From an uncultured beta proteobacterium (lineage in GTDB: Bacteria > Pseudomonadota > Gammaproteobacteria > Burkholderiales > Burkholderiaceae), in the NCBI GenBank assembly GCA_903930665.1, contig CAIYZI010000431.1:1-16493 (forward strand): a DNA stretch of 16,493 nt. The letters run 5' to 3'. Shown piece by piece: positions 1 to 7,802 of this stretch. The notes under the pieces were generated by a model that worked only from the letters and a program-made list of their open reading frames with translations, ran no database searches and was not told the DNA's origin. Position 1 is the first letter of the stretch. Every line of letters starts with the position of its first letter. Both the position numbers and the translations under genes were made by a program.

Positions 1-571
1 CAGTGACATTAAACCCGTTAAATAAAGCCATAATTGCTAAATATTCTGATAGCTGCCCCGCCCCAATGATCAGCATGCGGTATTCCGGGCCAAAAGTATT
101 CATCAATTCACGATCACTCAGAACCAGCTCCTCGGGGGCTTGCACCGCAAGCAAACTGACCGAACCATCATCTAACTTAGTGATGCGCTGAACCAATTTT
201 CCCTGAGAAAGTTGGTCTACCAAGTCACTTAAAAGATTTTCGTTTACTTCAAATTCCAGCAAAATCTCTAAGGTTCCGCCACAGGGCAGGCCAAAACGGT
301 GCGCCTCATCAGCGCTCACGCCATACTTAATTAACTTAGGCAATCCCGAAGGAAATTCTTTGGCAGTGCTATAGGTTCGGATGAGATCATCTTCAATACA
401 CCCACCTGAAACGCTGCCAATCACACTACCATCCTCACAAAGACCCATGATTGAACCAATTGGTCTAGGCGAAGAACCCCATGTTCTCACCACTGTGGCT
501 AACAAGGCTTTTTTGCCAGATTTTCTCCAATCTAACAAGGCCCTTAAGACTACGAGATCTAAATTTTCCAT
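1..571 (-). CDS. XdhC/CoxI-family molybdenum cofactor maturation protein (3' end cut by window)
   Basis: Reading the minus strand from ATG at 571 gives an uninterrupted frame to the window edge (about 190 residues). The N-terminus MENLDLVVLR, the segment TWGSSPRPIGS and the SVSGGCIEDDLI motif (around residues 50-65) are hallmarks of the XdhC/CoxI N-terminal domain. LIIGAGQLSEYLA near residues 169-181 is the start of the NAD-type Rossmann domain. Family members bind sulfurated molybdenum cofactor and deliver it to xanthine dehydrogenase-type enzymes; in cox clusters the homologues are CoxF and CoxI. It starts 27 bases after the stop of the oxygenase gene, so it is probably the next gene of the cox operon. 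The upstream frame has a stop (599-601) and no other ATG/GTG/TTG, which fixes the start, although no good Shine-Dalgarno is visible. CoxF versus CoxI cannot be decided from this fragment. Confidence 0.87.
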   Translation of the reverse strand, partial: MENLDLVVLRALLDWRKSGKKALLATVVRTWGSSPRPIGSIMGLCEDGSVIGSVSGGCIEDDLIRTYSTAKEFPSGLPKLIKYGVSADEAHRFGLPCGGTLEILLEFEVNENLLSDLVDQLSQGKLVQRITKLDDGSVSLLAVQAPEELVLSDRELMNTFGPEYRMLIIGAGQLSEYLAIMALFNGFNVT

Positions 572-598
572 AGAACGTAATTTTGAATATTGAGCGAT

Positions 599-1294
599 TT
601 ATTTAGAATCAAAGCCAAATATTTGATCACCCTGTGTTGAATGTATTTGTACATTAAAAGAAATAATGATTCGATCTTTCTCACCCTCATAAGGCATGGC
701 CATATGCGGAAGATAGGAAGGAAATAAAACCAACTTCCCCTCTTCAGGATGGATATCTAAACTATTTTTTTGCAGATAAGCATTGCCAATATCCATATGG
801 GCACCGCCTTGCCATTGACTGTATGGGCCATAGAACCGGGTAACCCCGTTAACCTCACCCATTTCTGGATGATCCATACGTTTTTTTGCCTCATCGATTT
901 GAACGTAATACACACCAGACCAAGAGCAATTACCATGCGTATGCACATCATGAAATGCCATACCATTTTGAATCTGGAACCAGCAGCCCATGATCTCTAA
1001 TTGCAAAGACATTTTTCCTTGTGGCCAGATCCCCGCATTTGCAGCGCCAACGGTTTTTTGAATGGCATCAGCAAAAAACTGAATCAATTGCGTAAATTCG
1101 GGAAGATCAACGCGTTGCAAAAGTTGATCATCGCTGGCATAAAACTTTTTATGCACAGCAGTATCGGCAAAATCTTTTTCTAAAAATGCTGCCGCCCTCA
1201 TTGCTTGAAAAACCCGTGAAAGCACGGGATTAATTTCCGACGCACTCGGGCAAAGATGCATTGCAATAGGAACGGGCCAGTTAGAGGTAAGCAT
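599..1294 (-). CDS. Putative 2-oxoglutarate/Fe(II)-dependent oxygenase (TIGR02466 / 2OG-FeII_Oxy_5 type)
   Basis: This 231-residue protein resembles the TIGR02466/PF13759 family of predicted 2OG-Fe(II) dioxygenases. H118 and H120 sit in HDVHTHGNCSWSGVYYV (residues 115-131), the place where the family carries its first iron ligands. H197 in LVLFPSYLPHMAMP and R208 in DRIIISFNV fit the distal iron-binding histidine and the 2-oxoglutarate-binding arginine of the double-stranded beta-helix fold. No signal peptide or membrane segment is seen, so it should be cytoplasmic. Its ATG overlaps the mocA stop as TAATG, and xdhC follows 27 bases after its own stop, so it is translated as part of the cox operon. 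Its substrate is unknown. Such a gene is not part of the classical cox clusters I know of. The fold call is fairly firm; any role in CO oxidation is inference from position. Confidence 0.77.
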   Translation of the reverse strand: MLTSNWPVPIAMHLCPSASEINPVLSRVFQAMRAAAFLEKDFADTAVHKKFYASDDQLLQRVDLPEFTQLIQFFADAIQKTVGAANAGIWPQGKMSLQLEIMGCWFQIQNGMAFHDVHTHGNCSWSGVYYVQIDEAKKRMDHPEMGEVNGVTRFYGPYSQWQGGAHMDIGNAYLQKNSLDIHPEEGKLVLFPSYLPHMAMPYEGEKDRIIISFNVQIHSTQGDQIFGFDSK

Positions 1295-2025
1295 TAGGGT
1301 CTCAATTTTTGCAAGGATAGATATGCAGGCTCAGATTCTGGCTGGGTTATGGCGGCCTCATTAGAGGCTTTTGGCACAGTTAAGCTCCAGCCCGTTTTAG
1401 CCTGAAAAACATCCAGATCTTCTAGAGAATCTACATCAAGGATGAAATGCTCATTGTCAGTATGAAATACATTTACAACTTCTGGATGCTCATCCATAAA
1501 TTTACGACAAACCATATTTTGACCAGATGCCAATATTTGATTAATAGCCACTCCACTGAGAACAATAGGATTTCCTCGCTGCCCATCAACCATTGGCATC
1601 AGAATTTCTCCAGATTGACGCTTTTTGAATGCGGCAATAAGCTGGGTGATATCTTCGGCATTAATCAAAGGTTGATCACATAAGGCCATAATAACGGCGT
1701 CAAAGTTTCCCCCCAATGCCTCAAGCCCCATTCTCACAGATGATGCCTGTCCATCAGCAGGATGAAGATTGCGAACAACTCGCACTGGAAATTGCTCAAC
1801 CATTGGCTCAACAAGTTCATGGTAATAACCTGTAACAACTACAACCTCATCGACACCAGCACCACTTAATGCAATCATCTGACGGTTGATTAAAGGAACC
1901 CCCTGAAGCTCTATAAGCGCTTTGGGAACACCGCCCATTCGCTTTCCTTCGCCGGCAGCCAATAAAATCGCTCCAACTCTAACTCTAGAGTAAAGACCGC
2001 CGCCCTGCTTCATCATGCATCCCAT
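1294..2025 (-). CDS. mocA: MocA-type molybdenum cofactor cytidylyltransferase
   Basis: This is a 243-residue NTP-transferase of the MobA-like fold. LAAGEGKRMG (residues 22-31) with K35 is the nucleotide-binding signature, ALCDQPL (114-120) carries the metal-binding aspartate, QASSVRMGL (93-101) and GNPIVLSG (151-158) are typical of MocA, and DVDSLEDL (197-204) is the second metal site. MocA joins CTP to molybdopterin to make the cytosine-dinucleotide cofactor, the form used by CO dehydrogenase, so its place in the operon makes biochemical sense. About 35 C-terminal residues after DVFQAKTGW look like a family-variable tail. The ATG shares one base with the coxE stop (TAATG) and has a GGAG seven bases upstream inside coxE. 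Met4 and Met5 are alternative starts. A related function, such as another Mo-enzyme-specific nucleotidyltransferase, is less likely. Confidence 0.85.
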   Translation of the reverse strand: MGCMMKQGGGLYSRVRVGAILLAAGEGKRMGGVPKALIELQGVPLINRQMIALSGAGVDEVVVVTGYYHELVEPMVEQFPVRVVRNLHPADGQASSVRMGLEALGGNFDAVIMALCDQPLINAEDITQLIAAFKKRQSGEILMPMVDGQRGNPIVLSGVAINQILASGQNMVCRKFMDEHPEVVNVFHTDNEHFILDVDSLEDLDVFQAKTGWSLTVPKASNEAAITQPESEPAYLSLQKLRP

Positions 2026-3242
2026 TACATCTCCGTTCTCATATGAGTTTCATTGCTGATTTTTTTACGCTTTAGGGTTAAATCCACTAACCCCTCAAGA
2101 CTGCCTAAATGACTTACCGCCATGAATCCAGAAATAGCATCTTGACTTAAAAGCATTGCCTCTGACTGCGGCCGACCAACGGTTGGATGGAGCCAGAAAA
2201 TATCCGCCCCCTTATTGCGTATGGCCAAAATAGCCTCTAAGGTTTGCGCAGGTGGATCGGTGTCAAAACCATCGCTTAATACGTAGACAATATCACGCTT
2301 ACCTAGACCTTTTATTTGATTTCCTGAGGGGCCCAATTTACTTTGCGCTAAAAATGCCTGTAAATTTGTAGCAATGCGAGTCCCGCCACCAAAACCAAAT
2401 GCAACGGCATTAATCTTTTCTTGAACTCGCCCACTATTACGCCGCATTAATGCGCTAACTTCAATTAAGCTTGTATGAAAAACAAACACGCGAGCATTGA
2501 GAATTTGACAAAATGACCTGGCCATTCTTAAAAAGAATTGGGCATGAGATTCCATAGATTTACTGACATCTACCAAAATAAAAATTTTGGGAGGAGTAGT
2601 TTTTGGTTCTTTCATGCTCAAACGAATTAACTCCCCACCAGTACCCATCGCCTTACGAATAGAATTTCTTAAATCCAATCTTCTTGCCTGGGGATGACGT
2701 CGATAGTGACGCACCAGCTTGCGTTTTAATCTGGCCTGTAAGGGCGCAATTAATGCATCGAGCTGTTGACTATCTTGCGGCAACCAATCCCCTAATGGCT
2801 TTTCAGCCAATGGCTCAACCTTACTTGCACCGCCCTGGCCTTTTTCTTGTGAATCCTGCTCTGCCTCGGATTCGCTAGAACCCAGACCTACGGAACGGCC
2901 ATTATTTGAGGGCTTAGTTGATCCAGATTCGCTTTGTAATTCTTGAATGAGTTGAGGCAGGGATTTTCCCTGCTTTTTTTGTCCTGAGGATTTTGTTGTG
3001 CCCTTGGCCTTCTTAGGGTACCAAAAAGCCTCAAACAAAGCAGGAAATTGCTCCCACTGCTGATGGGATGAAGCGGCAATTCCACGCCAGCATTTTTCAA
3101 TACGAGCGTTATCTTGAATTCCTGCTGAAAGTGCGATGTCCACCATCGCCTTAAATTCAGATAAGCCAACAACAAAACCGCTTTCCCTTAAATACGCCAC
3201 AAAATGACGGATCTCTTGTGTTGGGGTGGGCGAATCTAACAT
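2025..3242 (-). CDS. coxE: CoxE, von Willebrand factor A domain protein for CO dehydrogenase maturation
   Basis: The C-terminal half is a VWA/CoxE domain with the MIDAS motif DVSKS at about residues 225-229, a GGGTR segment with Thr288, and VLSDGFDTD with Asp324. The N-terminal part (HFVAYLRESGFVVG) is the helical region usual in CoxE. Between roughly residues 77 and 145 lies a Gln/Ser/Glu/Lys-rich, probably disordered linker, followed by an Arg-rich stretch. With the AAA+ ATPase CoxD, CoxE is implicated in building the [CuSMoO2] active site after CoxMSL assembles. I chose ATG at 3242 (405 residues), 22 bases after the coxD stop, because conserved family sequence begins there. The frame is open further upstream to a GTG at 3305 and an ATG at 3293, which would overlap coxD by up to 41 bases. 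No strong Shine-Dalgarno decides between them. Confidence 0.87.
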   Translation of the reverse strand: MLDSPTPTQEIRHFVAYLRESGFVVGLSEFKAMVDIALSAGIQDNARIEKCWRGIAASSHQQWEQFPALFEAFWYPKKAKGTTKSSGQKKQGKSLPQLIQELQSESGSTKPSNNGRSVGLGSSESEAEQDSQEKGQGGASKVEPLAEKPLGDWLPQDSQQLDALIAPLQARLKRKLVRHYRRHPQARRLDLRNSIRKAMGTGGELIRLSMKEPKTTPPKIFILVDVSKSMESHAQFFLRMARSFCQILNARVFVFHTSLIEVSALMRRNSGRVQEKINAVAFGFGGGTRIATNLQAFLAQSKLGPSGNQIKGLGKRDIVYVLSDGFDTDPPAQTLEAILAIRNKGADIFWLHPTVGRPQSEAMLLSQDAISGFMAVSHLGSLEGLVDLTLKRKKISNETHMRTEM

Positions 3243-3264
3243 ATCAATCAGGCAAAAATTCTGC

Positions 3265-4179
3265 TTACTTGCGTGATTCCACAACCCCAGCATCAATGCC
3301 CACACGCTGACCTGTACCCATCAATTTGGTTAATGCCTGGTTAGATATTTGCCACTGATCATTACGAGTCTTCAGCAAGGCTGAAAGCGTACCCACGAAT
3401 TCGACAGGATCATCTGGTAATTTCTTCAGGTTCTTAGCACATAGAATCCGAATCCAATCTAAGGTTTCAGCAATGCCCGGCGTCTTATCCAAATCTTCCT
3501 TACGCAATTGATGCACAAACATCACAGCTTGCTGCAAAAGCTCTAAATTTGCTTCTGGTATTAGCGTTTGAACAATGGTGAGCTCACGAGGAATGGATGG
3601 GTAATCAACATAGTGATACAAGCATCGACGACGCAGAGCATCAGATAAATCACGCGTACCATTGCTTGTCAGAATCACCAATGGGCGACTAACAGCCTTG
3701 ATGGTTCCTAGCTCAGGCACCGTAATCTGAAACTCTCCAAGCACTTCTAATAGATAAGCCTCAAATGCTTCATCAGCACGGTCAATTTCATCAATCAATA
3801 AAACCGATGGTTTGGGTGAGGTAATTGCTTGCATTAAGGGGCGTTGGAGCAAAAACTGCTCGCTAAATAAATCATCTCTTAGATGTGATTTATCACCGCC
3901 CTCAGCTTCCCTAAGGCGTATTTCCAATAACTGACGGCTATAGTTCCACTCATAAACAGCCTGATTGAGATCAAGGCTTTCATGACACTGAAGTCGAAAT
4001 AAGGGCCTATCCAAACCCACTGAACAGGCATGGGCAATAGCCGTTTTTCCAACTCCAGCTTCACCTTCTAACAATAATGGCCGATCAATCGTAAGACCCA
4101 TCCAAACCATCTCTGAGAGACTATCGTCTGCTACATAAGATGCCTTGGATAGGAGGCCCGATATCTCTTTAACATTCAT
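3265..4179 (-). CDS. coxD: CoxD, MoxR-type AAA+ ATPase
   Basis: This 304-residue AAA+ protein has Walker A GEAGVGKT (residues 39-46), Walker B LLIDEID (127-133), a sensor-1 TSN (171-173) and an RRR cluster (183-185) placed like an arginine finger. It belongs to the MoxR-like group that works with VWA-domain partners, here the adjacent CoxE. In Oligotropha, CoxD is a membrane-associated ATPase/chaperone needed to sulfurate the Mo site and insert copper in CO dehydrogenase. Length and motif order are normal and nothing looks broken. Its ATG overlaps the coxG stop as TAATG with no obvious Shine-Dalgarno, suggesting translation by re-initiation after coxG. Confidence 0.92.
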   Translation of the reverse strand: MNVKEISGLLSKASYVADDSLSEMVWMGLTIDRPLLLEGEAGVGKTAIAHACSVGLDRPLFRLQCHESLDLNQAVYEWNYSRQLLEIRLREAEGGDKSHLRDDLFSEQFLLQRPLMQAITSPKPSVLLIDEIDRADEAFEAYLLEVLGEFQITVPELGTIKAVSRPLVILTSNGTRDLSDALRRRCLYHYVDYPSIPRELTIVQTLIPEANLELLQQAVMFVHQLRKEDLDKTPGIAETLDWIRILCAKNLKKLPDDPVEFVGTLSALLKTRNDQWQISNQALTKLMGTGQRVGIDAGVVESRK

Positions 4180-4805
4180 TAGCTTTTAATGCCTACCAGC
4201 CCTTTGAAGAAATTCTTAATCAACATCCAGGCAATGGCCAGGCCATTTAATTCGGTATGAGGAGCTTTGGCAGCAGGTGCTGCTGCCGCAGGAGCGGAGG
4301 CTGTAGCGGTAGCATCTGTATTGCCAGCTTGAGCAGGTGATACAGGACCACCTACAGCTTGAGCTTTCACAGAAAAATTATCCGCAAACTGTTGCAAGAT
4401 CATGTCTGAAACAGACGTCATCATACGACCGCCAAATTGCGCAAACTTACCATTCACAATCACTTCAGCCTTACCAACTAAATTTGTCGTTCCATCAGCT
4501 TGAGCCAACAAACTTGCTGTCAACTGCATCGAGGCTGAAGAGCCGCCACGATCAGAACCTTTACCCAGCATACGAATTTCTTTTAAAGCAGGATCGATAC
4601 CTTGCAGCTCAATATCACCAGCAAATGCAGCAGTGGCTGGACCTACTTTGAGCTTGACGCTACCTTTGTAGTGGGTATCGTCAAGCTGCTCAGTAATAGA
4701 TGCGCCAGGCATACAGGTTGCCAAATCATTGACGTTAGACAAAACCTGCCAGCAACTTTCAACGCTGGCAGGGATTGGATATTGCTTATCAATTATTACT
4801 TCCAT
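4179..4805 (-). CDS. coxG: CoxG, SRPBCC-fold CO dehydrogenase accessory protein with C-terminal membrane tail
   Basis: This is a 208-residue protein. Residues 1 to about 145 form the CoxG/SRPBCC hydrophobic-pocket fold, recognisable from WQVLSNVNDLATCMPGA (residues 19-35), GSVKLKVGPATAAFAGD (48-64) and GRMMTSVSDMILQQFADNF (126-144). Residues 150-182 are an Ala/Pro/Thr-rich flexible linker. Residues 188-205 (LAIAWMLIKNFFKGLVGI) are a hydrophobic to amphipathic segment that could anchor the protein to the inner membrane. CoxG has been linked to membrane recruitment of CO dehydrogenase, and in mycobacteria to passing electrons to menaquinone; this linker-plus-tail layout fits such a shuttle. An AGGA about eight bases upstream of the ATG is the ribosome binding site, and the gene begins 19 bases after the coxL stop. 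Confidence 0.92.
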   Translation of the reverse strand: MEVIIDKQYPIPASVESCWQVLSNVNDLATCMPGASITEQLDDTHYKGSVKLKVGPATAAFAGDIELQGIDPALKEIRMLGKGSDRGGSSASMQLTASLLAQADGTTNLVGKAEVIVNGKFAQFGGRMMTSVSDMILQQFADNFSVKAQAVGGPVSPAQAGNTDATATASAPAAAAPAAKAPHTELNGLAIAWMLIKNFFKGLVGIKS

Positions 4806-4824
4806 TACAAAATCCTAACTTTAA

Positions 4825-7230
4825 TTAATTGAGATTTAAACCGTGTTTTTTCAGCTCTTTCCAGATGCGAAACGAGGTGTGTGGCATGTCAATATGCGTA
4901 ACGCCTGTATGTGCAAATGCATCAACTATGGCAGAGGTAAATGTTGGAATGCTACCAACGTGTGGTGATTCGGCAACTCCCTTGGCTCCAAGTGGATGAT
5001 GTGGAGATGGGGTAACTGTGTAATCGGTTTCCCAATGTGGTGTCTCAACGGCGGTTGGCAAGAAATAATCCATCAAAGAATTGCCTTGAATATTGCCCTG
5101 GGCATCAAATGATAAAAGCTGACCCATTGCTACGGCAAAACCTTCTGTCAAACCACCATGAATCTGACCATCAATAATCATCGGATTAATTCGAGTACCG
5201 CAATCGTCCAATGCGTAAAAGCGTCTTACCTTGGTTTCACCAGTTGCGCGATCAATATCCACTACAGCTAAATAAATTCCGAACGGGAAAGTGAAGTTTG
5301 GCGGATCATAGTAATGAACAGCCTCCAAACCTGGCTCTAAGCCATCAGGTGGTTGATGGTATGCAGCCCAAGAAATATCCTTCATTGTCTTGAACTTATC
5401 ATCATTTCCGCGCACTTTAAAGCGGTCCACTTCCCACTCTAAGTCGTTCTCACTAACCTCGAGCAATGAGGCTGCGATCTTTTTAGCTTTTGCATGAATC
5501 TTACGGGCGGCCATGGCAATAGCAGCACCAGCAACCGGGGTAGAACGTGAACCATAAGTACCCAGTCCATAAGGAGCAGTATCGGTATCCCCTTCTTCAA
5601 CCTTAATCAAATCGGAAGCGATACCCAACTCAGTTGCGATAATTTGCGCATAAGTTGTTTGATGACCCTGACCTTGGGAGATCGTTCCCATTCTGGCAAT
5701 AGCGCTACCAGTTGGGTCAACACGAATTTCGCAAGAGTCAAACATACCAATACCCAGAATGTCGCAAATCTTGCTTGGACCTGCGCCCACAATCTCGGTA
5801 AAAGTTACTAAACCAATACCCATCAGAGTCTTGCTATTCGGGTCAGCACGTTTAGCAGCCTGTTCTGCTCTAAGACCTTTATAGTCCACGGCATCTAAGA
5901 CCTGATCTAAAGCAGTGAGATAGTCGCCAGAGTCGTATTCAAAACCAAAAGCAGATTTGTAAGGGAACTGATCCTTGCGAATGAAGTTCTTCTTACGAAT
6001 TTCCGATTTATCCATATTGAGCTTTTGCGCCAAGATGTCAACCATGCGCTCAATTAAATAAACAGCTTCAGTAACTCGGAAGGAGCATCGATACGCTACA
6101 CCACCAGGGGCTTTATTTGTATAAACCCCTCTTACCGTGCAATGGGCGGCTGGAATGTCATAGGAACCAGAGCAGATATGAAACATCCCCGCTGGGAATT
6201 TTGATGGATCAGCACAGGCATCAAACGCACCGTGATCAGCCAACACATTTACACGCAAGCCTTGGATTTTTCCATCCTTTGTTGCCGCAAGCTCACCAGT
6301 CATGTGATAGTCGCGAGCAAAAGCGGTAGATGAAAGATTTTCAATGCGGTCTTCAATCCATTTGACCGGACGGCCTAAAACAATGGAAGAAACAATAGCG
6401 CAAACATAACCAGGGTAGATACCCACCTTGTTACCAAAGCCGCCACCAATATCTGGAGAAATGATTCGCACTTTTGATTCTGGAATACCAGAAAGCATTG
6501 AAACAACGGTACGCACTACGTGTGGAGCTTGACTTGTAATGTAGGTGGTTAAATCACCGCGAATAGGATCAAAAGATGCAACACAGCCGCAAGTTTCAAG
6601 CGGACATGGGTGTACACGCGGATACAGCAAATCTTCTTTGACAACTACTTCCGCATTTACAAAAGCAGCGTCTGCTGCTGCCGCATCACCAGCTTCCCAA
6701 GTAAAGATGTCATTAGGATGGTGGCGCTTACCGTGCGCTCCTTCCATCTTCTCAATGAGGTCTTCACGCAAAATAGGAGCGTCGTCCTTTAAAGCATCAA
6801 AAGGATTGATGACTACAGGCAATTCTTCGTACTCAACTTGTACAGCTTCTTTGCCATCAGCAGCGGCATAACGGGTTTCAGCCAAAACGACTGCAACTTC
6901 TTGCATCTGAAAATGCACCTTCTCATCAGCCAAAACCGCCGCCACATCGCCAGCTAAGGTTGGCATCCAATGCAATTTGAGAGGTTTTAAATCCTCAGCA
7001 GTGAGAACCGCTAAAACGCCTGGAATTTTTAACGCTTCTTCTTTATTGATCTTTTTAATACGGGCATGTGCCAGTGGCGAACGGACAATATCCATGTAAA
7101 CCATATTAGGCAACTTGATATCGTCTACATAATTTCCTTTACCTTGGATAAATCGCGCATCTTCTTTACGAAGACGGGAATCACCCATACCCATTAACGC
7201 TGCTTCACGATCTTTCAACGGTGCATTCAT
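4825..7230 (-). CDS. coxL: CO dehydrogenase large subunit, form I (Mo-Cu catalytic subunit)
   Basis: This full-length 801-residue protein belongs to the xanthine oxidase family. The active-site loop AYRCSFR lies at residues 379-385 with Cys382, the residue that ligates copper in form I CO dehydrogenases; form II relatives have AYRGAGR instead. Gln234 in SQAPH and Glu754 in GVAESPH match the catalytic Gln and Glu of the Oligotropha enzyme. GGGFGNK (262-268) and GQGHQTTYAQI (520-530) are cofactor-contact segments. The predicted reaction is CO + H2O to CO2 + 2 electrons + 2 protons on a Mo-molybdopterin-cytosine-dinucleotide/Cu centre, in the cytoplasm at the inner membrane. The start ATG has a strong AGGAGA six bases upstream. 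The gene follows coxS after 58 bases that contain a hairpin. All key residues are present, so an active enzyme is expected. Confidence 0.97.
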   Translation of the reverse strand: MNAPLKDREAALMGMGDSRLRKEDARFIQGKGNYVDDIKLPNMVYMDIVRSPLAHARIKKINKEEALKIPGVLAVLTAEDLKPLKLHWMPTLAGDVAAVLADEKVHFQMQEVAVVLAETRYAAADGKEAVQVEYEELPVVINPFDALKDDAPILREDLIEKMEGAHGKRHHPNDIFTWEAGDAAAADAAFVNAEVVVKEDLLYPRVHPCPLETCGCVASFDPIRGDLTTYITSQAPHVVRTVVSMLSGIPESKVRIISPDIGGGFGNKVGIYPGYVCAIVSSIVLGRPVKWIEDRIENLSSTAFARDYHMTGELAATKDGKIQGLRVNVLADHGAFDACADPSKFPAGMFHICSGSYDIPAAHCTVRGVYTNKAPGGVAYRCSFRVTEAVYLIERMVDILAQKLNMDKSEIRKKNFIRKDQFPYKSAFGFEYDSGDYLTALDQVLDAVDYKGLRAEQAAKRADPNSKTLMGIGLVTFTEIVGAGPSKICDILGIGMFDSCEIRVDPTGSAIARMGTISQGQGHQTTYAQIIATELGIASDLIKVEEGDTDTAPYGLGTYGSRSTPVAGAAIAMAARKIHAKAKKIAASLLEVSENDLEWEVDRFKVRGNDDKFKTMKDISWAAYHQPPDGLEPGLEAVHYYDPPNFTFPFGIYLAVVDIDRATGETKVRRFYALDDCGTRINPMIIDGQIHGGLTEGFAVAMGQLLSFDAQGNIQGNSLMDYFLPTAVETPHWETDYTVTPSPHHPLGAKGVAESPHVGSIPTFTSAIVDAFAHTGVTHIDMPHTSFRIWKELKKHGLNLN

Positions 7231-7235
7231 TTTTA

Positions 7236-7271
7236 TCTCCTGTTGAGTTATATGGCTTTAAAAAGCCCATA
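7236..7271 (-). promoter_or_regulatory. Intercistronic hairpin and strong ribosome binding site before coxL
   Basis: The coxS-coxL gap holds an inverted repeat at 7251-7271 (TATGGGCTTT paired with AAAGCCATA on the transcribed strand, one bulged G). It is followed after nine bases by AGGAGA at 7236-7241, six bases before the coxL ATG. There is no U-run after the stem, so it is unlikely to terminate transcription. It could stabilise or process the mRNA so that the subunits are made in the right ratio; that role is inference. Confidence 0.4.
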
Positions 7272-7288
7272 ACTTTAAAATTGGGTTT

Positions 7289-7774
7289 TTATGCTTGAGC
7301 AGTTTCTTGTAACTTTTTAGCAGCGTATTGCACCGCCTTAACAATATTTTGATATCCAGTGCAACGACATAAATTTCCGGATATTCCTGCACGAATTTCT
7401 GCTTCTGTAGGATTGGGGTTTTCTTGCAATAAGCGATAAGACCTTACTAGCATTCCTGGAGTACAAAAGCCACATTGAAGACCATGCTCCTGATGAAAGC
7501 CTTCTTGAACCGCGCTCAGTACGCCATTTTTTGCCAAGCCTTCGACAGTCAAAATATCCGCACCTTCACACTGAACTGCAAGATGCGTACAAGATTTAAC
7601 TGACTTGCCATCGATATCAACCGTACATGCACCGCAATGACTGGTTTCACAACCGATGTGCGCACCAGTAAGATTGAGATTCTCACGTAAGAAGTGGATT
7701 AAAAGCGTTCTCGGCTCAACAGCCTCTTCAACTTTTTTACCATTGATGGTCATGCTTACTAATTTTTTGCTCAT
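7289..7774 (-). CDS. coxS: CO dehydrogenase small subunit (two [2Fe-2S] clusters)
   Basis: This 161-residue protein has the standard two-domain layout. The plant-ferredoxin-like N-terminal domain has cluster ligands C42, C47, C50 and C62 (GCETSHCGACTVD...SC). The helical C-terminal domain has C101, C104, C136 and C138 (CGFCTPGM...NLCRCTGYQ). All eight cysteines are present with family spacing. The subunit carries electrons from the Mo-Cu site of CoxL to the FAD of CoxM. It lies 28 bases after coxM and has a GGAG about nine bases before its ATG. The same domain plan occurs in all xanthine oxidase-family enzymes; the coxM/coxL neighbours and the form I CoxL loop make it CoxS. Confidence 0.97.
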   Translation of the reverse strand: MSKKLVSMTINGKKVEEAVEPRTLLIHFLRENLNLTGAHIGCETSHCGACTVDIDGKSVKSCTHLAVQCEGADILTVEGLAKNGVLSAVQEGFHQEHGLQCGFCTPGMLVRSYRLLQENPNPTEAEIRAGISGNLCRCTGYQNIVKAVQYAAKKLQETAQA

Positions 7775-7802
7775 GGTCTATTGCTCCGTATTAGGTCTTG
7801 AA

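Noticed and set aside
381..593. Plus-strand 70-residue frame
   Set aside because: It is antisense to the xdhC reading frame, whose minus-strand translation gives clear family motifs.
2888..3175. Minus-strand 95-residue frame inside coxE
   Set aside because: Overlaps coxE in another frame, with no domain character; coxE is well supported.
4337..4832. Two plus-strand frames of 104 and 76 residues antisense to coxG
   Set aside because: Gln/Leu-rich composition arises from the complement of coxG codons; no start signals or family resemblance.
6545..6871. Plus-strand 108-residue frame antisense to coxL
   Set aside because: Low-complexity Ser/Ala-rich shadow of a strongly conserved gene.
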